From contig OMVC01000150.1 in assembly GCA_900314375.1 (NCBI GenBank), forward strand, positions 1 through 30,187: a stretch of 30,187 nt of DNA, written 5' to 3'. The position numbers and the translations under genes are program-made. How positions within the stretch are numbered: position 1 is the first letter of the stretch; the number at the start of each line of letters is the position of its first letter. Under the pieces are notes generated by a model. It searched no databases and was not told the DNA's origin. It saw only the letters and a list, made by a program, of their open reading frames with translations. Of this stretch, positions 23,400-30,187 are shown piece by piece. The stretch is from an uncultured bacterium. Its GTDB lineage: Bacteria; Cyanobacteriota; Vampirovibrionia; Gastranaerophilales; Gastranaerophilaceae.

Positions 23400-23425
23400 A
23401 GCCGTTTTCAAAACGGCTTTTTTTT
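23400..23425 (+). terminator. Intrinsic terminator of the small transcript
   Basis: AGCCGTTT (23400-23407) pairs with AAACGGCT (23411-23418), with a 3-nt loop and eight T from 23418 to 23425. Strong, plus-strand terminator with no gene in front of it apart from the 13-codon ORF. Confidence 0.9.
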
Positions 23426-23644
23426 ATGCACAAATTATATGCAAAAATACACATCCCACATTTCTTTGACCACCAAGAAACGCCAGGCAAAGGAACTCCT
23501 GTCAATCGCAACTTTCATTTATAATCTGCAATGTTTGAATACAAAACGGACAACTCACATCCGCTCAAACAAGTCCGTTTTCGAAGCTTTTGTTCTTATG
23601 TAACAAAATGTAACACAAAAAATTAAAAATAGGCAATTCTTGTT

Positions 23645-23673
23645 TTGAAATAAACTTTATATATATGTATATA
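23645..23673 (+). promoter_or_regulatory. Promoter for the 67-residue gene
   Basis: TTGAAA (23645-23650), 17-nt spacer, TATATA (23668-23673), preceded by TG. Start near 23680; GAAAGAGGA lies in the short leader. Confidence 0.6.
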
Positions 23674-23695
23674 GGAAAGAGGATACTCGGTTATT

Positions 23696-23899
23696 ATGAA
23701 AGAACAAGAATTGAATGCTTTAATGTCAGTAGTTACAGACCCCATTGAAAATGTTTACAAATTAGACTCATATAAAGATGTTGCTGAAATTGAACGTATT
23801 ATTAGAATTTTTAATATTTCTCAAGAGCAACACAACCACCACGTTATGTTTTCTATCGAAAGTTTAGCGACATTACGTTTAGTTTTAAGTAATAACTAG
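23696..23899 (+). CDS. Small unplaced acidic-to-neutral protein
   Basis: 67 residues, no family recognised, no signal or membrane segment. It is helical throughout by composition: MKEQELNALMSVV, YKDVAEIERIIRIFNI and MFSIESLATLRLVLS look like three amphipathic helices, with a histidine-rich NHHV turn between. It has its own promoter and a ribosome-binding site (AGAGGA, 12 nt upstream), and a hairpin terminator shortly after the stop, so it is probably a real monocistronic gene. The size is that of a small adaptor or anti-sigma-like protein, but nothing supports a function. Confidence 0.6.
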   Translation: MKEQELNALMSVVTDPIENVYKLDSYKDVAEIERIIRIFNISQEQHNHHVMFSIESLATLRLVLSNN

Positions 23900-23925
23900 T
23901 AAAATACAAATTTTGAAAAAGTTTA

Positions 23926-23959
23926 TAGCCTTCGCTTAACCTCTCACAAGCGAAGGCTA
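23926..23959. terminator. Shared bidirectional terminator hairpin
   Basis: A perfect 12-bp stem TAGCCTTCGCTT (23926-23937) with AAGCGAAGGCTA (23948-23959) and a 10-nt loop, sitting between the ends of the plus-strand 67-residue gene and the minus-strand dgkA. On the minus strand the stem is followed by TAAACTTTTT, a passable T-run; the plus side is weaker. It probably stops both transcripts. Confidence 0.75.
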
Positions 23960-23968
23960 ACTGTTTGC

Positions 23969-24349
23969 TTAAGACATTAACAATTTAAAAAACGGTGGTA
24001 CATATAATAAAACGCCCACCATAATAGCGGCAATGGTTACAACCATAACAGCTCCTGCTGCAATATCTTTTGCCATGCCGACCATTTTTGAATACCTGTT
24101 ATGATATATTGAATCTAAAGTAAACTCTATAGCTGCATTTAACATCTCCGCTGATATTACCATTGAAATAACTATAAATAATATACAAAATCTGATTATC
24201 GAAAAATGAAAGCAAAATCCTGTTATAATTGCTAATGTGCCGGCAAACAAATGAACCCTTATATTGCGTTCACTCTTTAAGGATAATCGCATCCCCTTTC
24301 GGGCATTTCTAAATGTATTTCTAAAGCTTTGTGTTTTATATTTTGTCAT
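23969..24349 (-). CDS. dgkA: Diacylglycerol / undecaprenol kinase
   Basis: 126 residues, the small integral membrane kinase family. Segments about 36-48, 52-68 and 97-117 are membrane helices. The catalytic signature ISAEMLNAAIEFTLD (65-79) and the KDIAAGAV motif (94-101) are intact, with Glu68, Asn71, Glu75 and Lys94-Asp95 as the expected ATP/magnesium residues. In bacteria with this cluster (pgpH-ybeY-dgkA) the enzyme usually phosphorylates undecaprenol for cell-wall lipid carriers; diacylglycerol is the alternative substrate. The start overlaps ybeY by 14 nt, so it is translated by coupling. It is the last gene of the operon. Confidence 0.93.
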   Translation of the reverse strand: MTKYKTQSFRNTFRNARKGMRLSLKSERNIRVHLFAGTLAIITGFCFHFSIIRFCILFIVISMVISAEMLNAAIEFTLDSIYHNRYSKMVGMAKDIAAGAVMVVTIAAIMVGVLLYVPPFFKLLMS

Positions 24350-24851
24350 AATGAATATTTATACTTTCCAACGCTTTTTTTTGGTTTTCCACAACAAAAT
24401 TATAATCAAGTTCCGATTGATGGTCAAATCCCAAAAGATGCATTATTCCATGGCTTATAAAAAACGCCAATTCATCTTCTTTTGCTATCCCTTTTTCTTT
24501 CGCACCATCAATCATTTTGTCTAATGCTATTATTATCTCACCTAAATTTATCTCATCATCTAAAACAAATCTTTCTGATTGTTCACTATCTGCAAATACG
24601 GCAAATGTGATTATATCGGCAGGATAATCCTTATCTCGATATTGCTTATTTATTTCATGGGTCTTTTTACTGTCACAAAACAAAAAATCAAATGATAACG
24701 AATTGAAATCATAATCCTTTAAACAAGACTCGTTATAAATATATTTCTGCTCTAAATAAAACTCCAATACAGATTTTGCAGTGCTTATAACCCAAGCAAA
24801 ATCTATATCCCAATCTTTATATTCATTTTCGCATTCTATCGTAATATTCAT
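24336..24851 (-). CDS. ybeY: Endoribonuclease YbeY
   Basis: 171 residues from ATG 24851; the frame stays open to 24896 but that would overlap pgpH, and MNITIECENEYKD matches the family start. YbeY is a zinc-dependent single-strand RNase needed for 16S rRNA 3'-end maturation and ribosome quality control. The zinc-ligand signature HGIMHLLGFDH gives His134, His138 and His144. The ATG is 10 nt after the pgpH stop and has no Shine-Dalgarno, suggesting coupling. The gene stays in the conserved pgpH-ybeY-dgkA order; the era gene that often follows is absent. Confidence 0.95.
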   Translation of the reverse strand: MNITIECENEYKDWDIDFAWVISTAKSVLEFYLEQKYIYNESCLKDYDFNSLSFDFLFCDSKKTHEINKQYRDKDYPADIITFAVFADSEQSERFVLDDEINLGEIIIALDKMIDGAKEKGIAKEDELAFFISHGIMHLLGFDHQSELDYNFVVENQKKALESINIHYDKI

Positions 24852-24861
24852 AATTTTGTTT

Positions 24862-27078
24862 TTATAAACTGTTGAAATCATCTTTTTTATCTTCAATTAA
24901 GGATGGCTTTGATTCTTCCAGCTTTTTAATCTTCTTTTCCAAATCTTCATCTAATGTTTTTGATGGTATTTCTATTTTGTTCTTTTTAAATTCTGCAGCA
25001 ATGTCTTCTTGGTATTTTATTCTGTCATGCTGCATGCCTCTTAATATTCTGGCAAAAGTAGAAGCTATAGTCTTTAAATCTTTCAACGTTAGCGGACTAT
25101 CTTCCAATTGACCATCATTTAAACGTTCTACAATAATTTTATTTATTATTTGCTCTATTTCTTCTGATGTTGCGCCCTTCATTGCTCGAACCGCTGACTC
25201 AACAGCATCTGCAATCATCAAAATAGCAGTTTCTTTACGATTTGGTTTTGGACCGGAATATCTGAATTGTTCTTCTTTTACATTATCAGCGCCTTCTTCC
25301 GCTACTGCTTGATTATAGAAATATTTAGCAATACCTTCGCCATGATGCTGTAATATAAAATCATTTATTACCGCAGGCAAGCCATATTCTTTTGCCAAAT
25401 CAATACCATCTTTCGGATGGGCAGTAATAACCATCTTACTTAACCTTGGAGTTAAATTATTGTGCGGGTTTTCTATACTGAAATAAGATTGGTTTTCCAC
25501 AAAGAATAAAGGCCTTTTTAATTTTCCTATATCATGATAAAAAGCTCCTACTCTTGCTAATATCGGATTCGCTCCAATTGCTTCCGCAGCCCCTTCACAT
25601 AGGGTAGAAACCATCAAGCTGTGATGATATGTCCCCGGAGCTTCCATCTGCAAACGTTTTAACAACGGTTGGTTATGATCGCCCAATTCAGCTAAACCGT
25701 ATGAAGTTATTATTTTGAATGTGCTTTCTAATAACGGTGACAATCCCAATGCTAATATTGAGCTTATTATAGCATTTGCAAATACGATTACACAATTTTT
25801 TAAATTCCAGCTGCTTGTTACATCAATTAAGCATTTGTCAACCAAGTATAAACTCAACATCACAACAATACCGGCAGCACCCAAATAAAACCCGACTTTT
25901 ATTAAATCAAATCTGCGAGTATATTTTAATTTTGAAATAGTAATCATTCCCATCAATGCCAAAAGCATAAATACGATAATATATTGAGCTTTATACTGCA
26001 TACCGACAGTTGTTACGATTAAAATTAATGAAGCTAAAATAAATGCAATTCGCGGGTTTAAAAATATCGAAGCGATAATTATTACAGCAGGTATCGGTAA
26101 AACATAAGGAGTAAAACCGGTTGGCAATAATACTCCTATAGCACAAGTTATTATTGACAAAGCTCCTGCAAGCGATAGATATCTGGGCTCCATATAATCT
26201 TTTTCAAAAAATCTTATATATGACAAAAATATAGAAGAAACCAACAACACAAGTATAAATATTGATAATACCCCTTGCCAATTTAATTCATAAATATTAT
26301 ATCCATCTTCTCTTAATGCATCACGCTTTAACTTTGTTACCGGCTCACCGTCAAAAACAATTTTTTCACCCTTTTGAAAGGTCACCATAAAAGGTTTTAC
26401 GGAATTTTGAGCATTTACTTTTGCAATTTCCGTTGCTGCATCATTTACTACAAGGTTTGGAACAATTACCTGTTCTAACATTGCAGTAATGACTGAAATT
26501 TGTCTTTTTGAAACATTGTTTACCAAATTTTCCTGTATAAAAGGCTTTATATTGCCTTTTTGATAATCATTTTCACTGATACCCACATGCAAAATATTAA
26601 CAAGCGATAACGATGCTTTATCAAAGGCTTCTCTTAAACTCGGTTCATCTACATACAATAAAAAATTCACAATAAAATGCTTTTTATTATTATCTGATAA
26701 ATCAAATAAAACATTTAATTCTTTTTCTTTTTCCGCATTAGATGTTGTTTTTTTCCTGATTTGCATTATAGAATTTTGCAATATTTCAAGGTTTGTCTTT
26801 ATAAAATCATCTTCTGCAGGTACCAAAATCGGTTCAACTTTTTGTACAATCTCGCGTTTATGCATTTCGGTCCGTTTGGTATCTTCCACTGAAAACGTAC
26901 GCTTTGCATAAATATCCTTCTTACTTATTCCGTTTTCTATAATATTTTGAAAAAAGAAATTTTGGGAAGCTATTATTGCCGTTACAACGAGAGTAAAACA
27001 AAATAAATAAACCATCTTCATAAACTTTGAAGATGTGCAAATTTCTTTTATTCTGTCGATATAATTAGTTTTTTCCAT
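24862..27078 (-). CDS. pgpH: c-di-AMP phosphodiesterase PgpH (7TM-HD)
   Basis: 738 residues. An N-terminal membrane helix (about 22-40) precedes a ~220-residue extracytoplasmic 7TMR-HDED region, then seven membrane helices (about 268-450), then a cytosolic HD domain. The HD motifs are THHSL-like HH (485-486) and HDIGK (515-519), with a later HHGEG. PgpH cleaves cyclic di-AMP to pApA, balancing CdaA, which is encoded at 15763-16671. AAAGGA is spaced 8 nt before the ATG, giving this gene an independent translation start inside the operon. The HD residues are all present, so the enzyme should be active. Confidence 0.94.
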   Translation of the reverse strand: MEKTNYIDRIKEICTSSKFMKMVYLFCFTLVVTAIIASQNFFFQNIIENGISKKDIYAKRTFSVEDTKRTEMHKREIVQKVEPILVPAEDDFIKTNLEILQNSIMQIRKKTTSNAEKEKELNVLFDLSDNNKKHFIVNFLLYVDEPSLREAFDKASLSLVNILHVGISENDYQKGNIKPFIQENLVNNVSKRQISVITAMLEQVIVPNLVVNDAATEIAKVNAQNSVKPFMVTFQKGEKIVFDGEPVTKLKRDALREDGYNIYELNWQGVLSIFILVLLVSSIFLSYIRFFEKDYMEPRYLSLAGALSIITCAIGVLLPTGFTPYVLPIPAVIIIASIFLNPRIAFILASLILIVTTVGMQYKAQYIIVFMLLALMGMITISKLKYTRRFDLIKVGFYLGAAGIVVMLSLYLVDKCLIDVTSSWNLKNCVIVFANAIISSILALGLSPLLESTFKIITSYGLAELGDHNQPLLKRLQMEAPGTYHHSLMVSTLCEGAAEAIGANPILARVGAFYHDIGKLKRPLFFVENQSYFSIENPHNNLTPRLSKMVITAHPKDGIDLAKEYGLPAVINDFILQHHGEGIAKYFYNQAVAEEGADNVKEEQFRYSGPKPNRKETAILMIADAVESAVRAMKGATSEEIEQIINKIIVERLNDGQLEDSPLTLKDLKTIASTFARILRGMQHDRIKYQEDIAAEFKKNKIEIPSKTLDEDLEKKIKKLEESKPSLIEDKKDDFNSL

Positions 27079-27090
27079 ATTATTTCCTTT

Positions 27091-27357
27091 TTACGGGCAT
27101 ATATTTTCCCAATCGGGTTCTTCATTTTCTTCCCCCGGTTCAATTATATGCTCATTGTTTTCTAACATAACCATTAATGACAATTTTAACTGTTTTTTAT
27201 AATTTTCTCTGGCCCTTGCCAATGTTTTTGCACAAAATGTAAAACTCGGGATTTCCTTAATTTCTATATAATAATACGGATTGCCTTCAAAGTCCAAATC
27301 TTGCCCTTCAATAAGCGTCCAATTAAGATTCATATAATATTCTAAATCTTTATCCAT
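27091..27357 (-). CDS. HicB-like antitoxin-fold protein, no HicA partner
   Basis: 88 residues. The chain follows the HicB fold: a first strand LNWTLIEGQDL, second strand NPYYYIEIKEIPSF (the P of which occupies the place of the HicB PDLPG turn), a helix KTLARARENYKKQLKLSLMVMLENN, and a final HIIEPGE resembling the usual IPEP. The last residues (EENEEPDWENICP) are acidic. HicB proteins normally act as antitoxins of a HicA RNase, but no HicA-like gene with its histidine dsRNA fold lies beside it. It sits 12 nt upstream of pgpH and 7 nt after the GerMN gene's stop. It could be a lone regulator that took on a new job. Confidence 0.6.
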   Translation of the reverse strand: MDKDLEYYMNLNWTLIEGQDLDFEGNPYYYIEIKEIPSFTFCAKTLARARENYKKQLKLSLMVMLENNEHIIEPGEENEEPDWENICP

Positions 27358-27364
27358 TTTTTAC

Positions 27365-27967
27365 CTAATTTTCAAGCGAGGAATTACTTAACGGTTGAGA
27401 AAGCATTATTCCTTCACCACCTATTACATCAGCTCTTTGACCGTTTATGTACAAATACACAGGTACTGAAGAATTCAACTTTGCAGTCTTAATTAACTGA
27501 TATAATCTTTTATACAAACTATCTGCACCACCTTCGTTAACAAAAGCAGAGTTTAGATTTACAATAATTTTTTCTGAAGATTCCTGAATATTTATAATTT
27601 GAGATGCTGAAGGAATTTCAGTATATACACCTTTTTGGCGCTCATTAGGTTTTGGACCGCCAATCAATGAATATAGAGCAAATTTTATTTTTGATCCGTC
27701 TACGTCTTTGTTATAAACACGTTTTACGGCTTTATAAACTTCCTCGTCATTTTCATTTCTGCCTATAAAATATACATTTACATATACTTTCTCATTTTCA
27801 TCATTTCTTGCATCGGCAGGTTCTTCTTCTTGAGAGCGCTGAGAAACTTCAATATCATTTGGCTGCACTTCAGGTTTTGGCATAAAAATATTGAACGCAA
27901 CAAGCGCAATTACCGCCAACATACAAAATCCGATAAATACAAGAAGTAATTTTTGATTTTTATTCAT
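27365..27967 (-). CDS. Membrane-anchored GerMN-domain protein
   Basis: 200 residues. A single N-terminal membrane helix (about 8-28) with the rest outside the membrane. Residues ~50-195 fit the GerMN domain: NVYFIGRNENDEEVYKAVKR, KFALYSLIGGPKPNER (the family GP-x-E motif), IPSASQIINIQ, and KIIVNLNSAF. The GerMN fold occurs in GerM of spore formers and in secreted proteins of Cyanobacteria and relatives, where it is thought to act in the cell wall. No sporulation gene is near. A polar linker (about 30-48) joins helix and domain. It starts 14 nt after the DUF2993 gene's stop. Confidence 0.82.
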   Translation of the reverse strand: MNKNQKLLLVFIGFCMLAVIALVAFNIFMPKPEVQPNDIEVSQRSQEEEPADARNDENEKVYVNVYFIGRNENDEEVYKAVKRVYNKDVDGSKIKFALYSLIGGPKPNERQKGVYTEIPSASQIINIQESSEKIIVNLNSAFVNEGGADSLYKRLYQLIKTAKLNSSVPVYLYINGQRADVIGGEGIMLSQPLSNSSLEN

Positions 27968-27981
27968 AGTTTAATACCCTT

Positions 27982-28830
27982 CTAATCTTTTGGAACGACA
28001 ACTGTCCCGTCTGTTACAATAGTATTATTTTTTATTGCAATATTTTTTATGTAAACTTTTGCATCTTTATTATTAAAAATATTTACTGAAAAATCAAGCG
28101 GATTCAGATAATCCATCAAGAAATCAAAACGTTTTAAATCCAAATTAAATGAATTTGAAGCTAATCTTGTGTTATCAAAATCTATTTTTCCGTTTTTAAC
28201 CTTTATATCTGCAGATATTTCAACTTTTTGCTCTTTTTTAATAAAAGGAATTTCTATATTTAATGCGTAGTAAAATTTATTTCCTCTGATGGATGATGTA
28301 GTTGAAGCAACTTTAATACCGCCCAAACCCAACTTATTCACATCATTAATAACTTTTTTATACTTTTCTGATTTCATTGTGTTATTTATATCATCGGAAT
28401 CCATTGTTATATTAAAAGACATTGGGAAATCTTCTTTAAATGTTAAATTCCCCTTTTTATCATATTGTACATAATTGAAATCACATAAAGATTTTAATTC
28501 TAATGAAGACAAATAAATATCTTCAACTACCACATTTTCACCACTAATCAATAAAGACTTGAATATTCCGTTTTTTAAGTCTTTTGCACTGTATGATTCG
28601 ATATCAACTTTTAAATTTTTATCCCCTTTAACAGTTTTTGATATAGACTTTTTTAATACAGCTTCTGAAATTTTAGTTTGCGTAAAATTCAAGCCTGTAA
28701 TGTTACTTATAAATGTTGAAAATTTGCCGTTTATATCGTAAGGTTCAACACATGAATACTCACAATTTGCTGCAATCGATGCTGTTGATGATAATAAACA
28801 TAATCCTAAAAGTATAATAATCTTTTTCAT
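27982..28830 (-). CDS. DUF2993 (LmeA-like) exported lipid-binding protein
   Basis: 282 residues. A signal peptide ends near residue 20 (LLGLCLLSSTASIAA). The rest is beta-rich with the DUF2993 features: GIFKSLLISGENVVVEDIYLSSLELKSLCDF, DFPMSFNITMDSDDIN then a helix, and the late IKNGKIDFDNTRLAS-type strands. LmeA-like proteins bind phospholipids in the envelope and are common in Cyanobacteria and Actinobacteria. The role here is inferred from family. Two cysteines (CEYSC) follow the signal peptide. The start overlaps truB by 4 nt. Confidence 0.7.
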   Translation of the reverse strand: MKKIIILLGLCLLSSTASIAANCEYSCVEPYDINGKFSTFISNITGLNFTQTKISEAVLKKSISKTVKGDKNLKVDIESYSAKDLKNGIFKSLLISGENVVVEDIYLSSLELKSLCDFNYVQYDKKGNLTFKEDFPMSFNITMDSDDINNTMKSEKYKKVINDVNKLGLGGIKVASTTSSIRGNKFYYALNIEIPFIKKEQKVEISADIKVKNGKIDFDNTRLASNSFNLDLKRFDFLMDYLNPLDFSVNIFNNKDAKVYIKNIAIKNNTIVTDGTVVVPKD

Positions 28831-29729
28831 AATACCTCAAACACTTTCTTTACTTTTATAATATCTTTCTCTATAATTCCTACTCCATACATTTTATCAC
28901 CATAAATAAAAAACACAACAGGTGTAATAATAGCGGTTTTATTATGGTTTTCGTCTTTATATATCAATGCATCATCTCTTATTTTTATTTGCATGCCGCA
29001 AGAAACTGATTTTTTTTCAGGCTCATTCATATAATAAAAATTACCCGAAATAACTTCTGCAGGCTCTATAAGAATCTTTGACACATCACCAATTGATTTT
29101 ATATCTTCCAATTTAACAGAATTTTCAACGCTAAACATTCCTGCTTTAATTCGTTCAAGCGCAGTTAAATATCCCCCGCAATTTAATTTCTCACCGATAT
29201 CACGAGCTATTGAGCGGATATATGTACCTTTTGAGCATCCGATTTTGATTATTGCACTTTGGGAAATATCATCAAAAGAAACTAAATTCGCATTGTAAAT
29301 AACAACTTTTCGCGGTTTTATATCTACATTTTGTCCTGTTCGGGCATATTCATACAGTTTTCTCCCGTTAACTTTTATCGCGGAATATATCGGCGGAATT
29401 TGTTCTATTTCTCCTGAAAAATCTTTTAAAACAGATAATAAATCGTCTTTTGAAATCTTGTTATCATAAGTTTTTATTATTTGTCCGTCTTTATCACAAG
29501 TATCAGTTTGTGCACCGAATTGAACCGTTGCAAGATATTCCTTATCATCATCCAAATATTCTATCAGTCTTGTGGATTTACCTACACATACAGGCAATAC
29601 ACCAACCGCAAAAGGGTCTAACGTTCCCGTATGCCCAATTTGTTTTATGTGCAAGACCTTCCGCAGCCTTGCTATAACATCAAATGATGTTATTCCTTCA
29701 GGCTTGTATATATTTAAAAACCCGAACAA
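28827..29729 (-). CDS. truB: tRNA pseudouridine-55 synthase TruB
   Basis: 300 residues, family length. It makes pseudouridine 55 in the T-loop of elongator tRNAs. The catalytic Asp38 lies in GHTGTLDPFAVGVLPV, with KPEGITSFDVI (9-19) upstream, YLATVQFG, PPIYSAIKVNGRKLYEYAR and GTYIRSIARDIGEKL following in the right order. The C-terminal ~85 residues carry the PUA-like end. It directly follows rbfA with no gap and shares 4 nt with the next gene. The rbfA-truB pair is ancestral, usually after infB; infB is not present in this window. Confidence 0.97.
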   Translation of the reverse strand: MFGFLNIYKPEGITSFDVIARLRKVLHIKQIGHTGTLDPFAVGVLPVCVGKSTRLIEYLDDDKEYLATVQFGAQTDTCDKDGQIIKTYDNKISKDDLLSVLKDFSGEIEQIPPIYSAIKVNGRKLYEYARTGQNVDIKPRKVVIYNANLVSFDDISQSAIIKIGCSKGTYIRSIARDIGEKLNCGGYLTALERIKAGMFSVENSVKLEDIKSIGDVSKILIEPAEVISGNFYYMNEPEKKSVSCGMQIKIRDDALIYKDENHNKTAIITPVVFFIYGDKMYGVGIIEKDIIKVKKVFEVL

Positions 29730-30077
29730 CTACTTAATTTCCCCTTTTGAAAGTTTATTTATAATCTCCATGACTTTAGAAGATTCTTCAAGCCCGTTTG
29801 TATAAACAAAACGTAGTTCCGGAGTTAACCTTAATCTCAATTGTTTTCCTACATTATATCTTATTTTTGGAGTAGATTTTTCTATAACTTCTTTTGTTGT
29901 CTCAATATCTTCACTCGAGCCAAGCACACTGTATACTACTTTTGCAAAAGAATTATCATGTGACACTTCAACGTCTACAATAGATACGACGCCTTTTAAA
30001 CCTCTTATTTCTTTTCTCAAAATTTCCGAGATATCACGCATCAATTCTTTTCTTACACGTTCGTTTCTTAATGTCAT
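29730..30077 (-). CDS. rbfA: 30S ribosome-binding factor A
   Basis: 115 residues, single KH-like domain. RbfA binds the immature 30S subunit and helps 16S rRNA maturation. The core ILRKEIRGLKGVVSIVDVEVSHDNSFAKVVYSVLG and PELRFVYTNGLEESSKVMEII segments are typical. It is the first gene of the eight-gene minus-strand operon. AAGGAG (30087-30092) is 9 nt from the ATG. Confidence 0.95.
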   Translation of the reverse strand: MTLRNERVRKELMRDISEILRKEIRGLKGVVSIVDVEVSHDNSFAKVVYSVLGSSEDIETTKEVIEKSTPKIRYNVGKQLRLRLTPELRFVYTNGLEESSKVMEIINKLSKGEIK

Positions 30078-30103
30078 AGTATTTTACTCCTTGGTTCATA
30101 TAT

Positions 30104-30112
30104 ATTATATCA
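30104..30112 (-). promoter_or_regulatory. Extended -10 promoter of the rbfA-dgkA operon
   Basis: On the minus strand TGaTATAAT (hexamer 30104-30109), start near 30097 and ~20-nt leader with AAGGAG. It drives rbfA through dgkA (gaps of -14 to 14 nt). Confidence 0.7.
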
Positions 30113-30144
30113 TAAATAATATATTTACTAAAGCACATATTTTT

Positions 30145-30153
30145 TGGTATAAT
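30145..30153 (+). promoter_or_regulatory. Extended -10 before the terminal partial gene
   Basis: TGgTATAAT (hexamer 30148-30153), 7 nt before ATG 30161, with no Shine-Dalgarno between. Confidence 0.65.
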
Positions 30154-30160
30154 TTATTCT

Positions 30161-30187
30161 ATGATAAGCTTATCTCAATATATTAAA
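30161..30187 (+). CDS. Start of a gene truncated by the window edge
   Basis: Nine in-frame codons, MISLSQYIK, with no stop, run off the end. The only support is a perfect extended -10 with leaderless spacing, divergent from rbfA. Too short to identify. Confidence 0.5.

Larger units (their letters stand above)
23285..23425 (+). ncRNA. Candidate small RNA / leader transcript
   Basis: A transcript of about 140 nt would run from the promoter-like elements before 23285 to a strong intrinsic terminator (stem 23400-23407 with 23411-23418, tail of eight T to 23425). It contains a 13-codon ORF with a strong ribosome-binding site, a perfect 10-bp hairpin with loop ATCA (23357-23380) starting 2 nt after that ORF's stop, and CCTCCTCC (23381-23388), which is complementary to the GGAGGAG of the ORF. 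A shorter local CTCC (23287-23290) can also pair with it. The exact 5' end is a guess. It resembles no Rfam class I can name (6S and SRP RNA do not fit). Confidence 0.45.
23204..23695. other. 490-bp intergenic region with regulatory structure
   Basis: No ordinary protein gene is supported across this stretch. In order on the plus strand it holds: the nadB promoter (minus strand); possible promoter elements TTTACA (23249-23254) and TATAAG (23273-23278); a Shine-Dalgarno GGAGGAG (23295-23301) and 13-codon ORF; a 10-bp hairpin; a pyrimidine run; an intrinsic terminator; a second inverted repeat AAAACGGAC/GTCCGTTTT (23543-23551 with 23573-23581, 21-nt loop); and a promoter for the small gene at 23696 (TTGAAA 23645-23650, TATATA 23668-23673, 17-nt spacer). 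Apart from these features I see nothing. Confidence 0.6.

Noticed and set aside
23304..23603. 99-codon open frame starting with TTG
   Set aside because: It crosses a strong intrinsic terminator and later hairpin; the only good start nearby is the ATG at 23314 in another frame.
27091..27357. Complete HicAB toxin-antitoxin system
   Set aside because: Only the HicB-like half is present; neighbours on both sides are unrelated operon genes.

Overview
The window is low-G+C, gene-dense bacterial chromosome with no rRNA, CRISPR array, transposase or phage gene. The mix suggests an uncultured gut-type lineage next to Cyanobacteria, most likely Gastranaerophilales (Melainabacteria/Vampirovibrionia). 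It combines DUF2993/LmeA-like and GerMN proteins, a DnaK without the long N-terminal insert, and several long secreted or membrane proteins I cannot place in any family. That assignment is inference from gene content; no marker gene settles it.

Layout. 1-500: a hairpin-rich, locally G+C-rich stretch, then a minus-strand tRNA cluster (Thr-TGT, Thr-GGT, Tyr-GTA) behind a near-consensus promoter. 589-3316: a small DMT-type membrane protein, rpmE, and dnaK with its terminator. 3317-7407: a degenerate repeat, a membrane sensor kinase, convergent cysK, then the overlapping pair nadD-yqeK. 7472-10652: a 655-residue protein that looks like an inactivated HerA-type ATPase carrying a PcrA-like Tudor domain, and an Fsr-like MFS transporter. 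10711-14367: unplaced genes, including two tandem secreted paralogues, a HEAT-repeat protein and a small winged-helix protein. 14432-17587: lysA-cdaA, then a YitT-family membrane protein. 17591-20059: an 822-residue unplaced membrane-associated protein. 20181-23203: nadC and nadB on the minus strand with a divergent XRE regulator between them. 23204-23899: a 490-bp intergenic region with a candidate small RNA and 13-codon leader ORF, then a small unknown gene. 23969-30077: one minus-strand operon, rbfA-truB-DUF2993-GerMN-HicB-like-pgpH-ybeY-dgkA. 30161: start of a divergent gene cut by the window edge.

How genes connect. NAD biosynthesis appears three times (nadB, nadC, nadD), and the XRE gene between nadB and nadC is a natural regulator candidate. 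Both ends of c-di-AMP turnover are present: cdaA is translationally coupled to lysA, and pgpH lies in the ribosome-maturation operon with rbfA, truB and ybeY. Several genes (sensor kinase, nadD, the terminal partial gene, probably nadB and the winged-helix gene) have a -10 element only 6-10 nt before the start codon and no Shine-Dalgarno, which predicts leaderless or nearly leaderless mRNAs; many of these carry an extended TGnTAnAAT -10.
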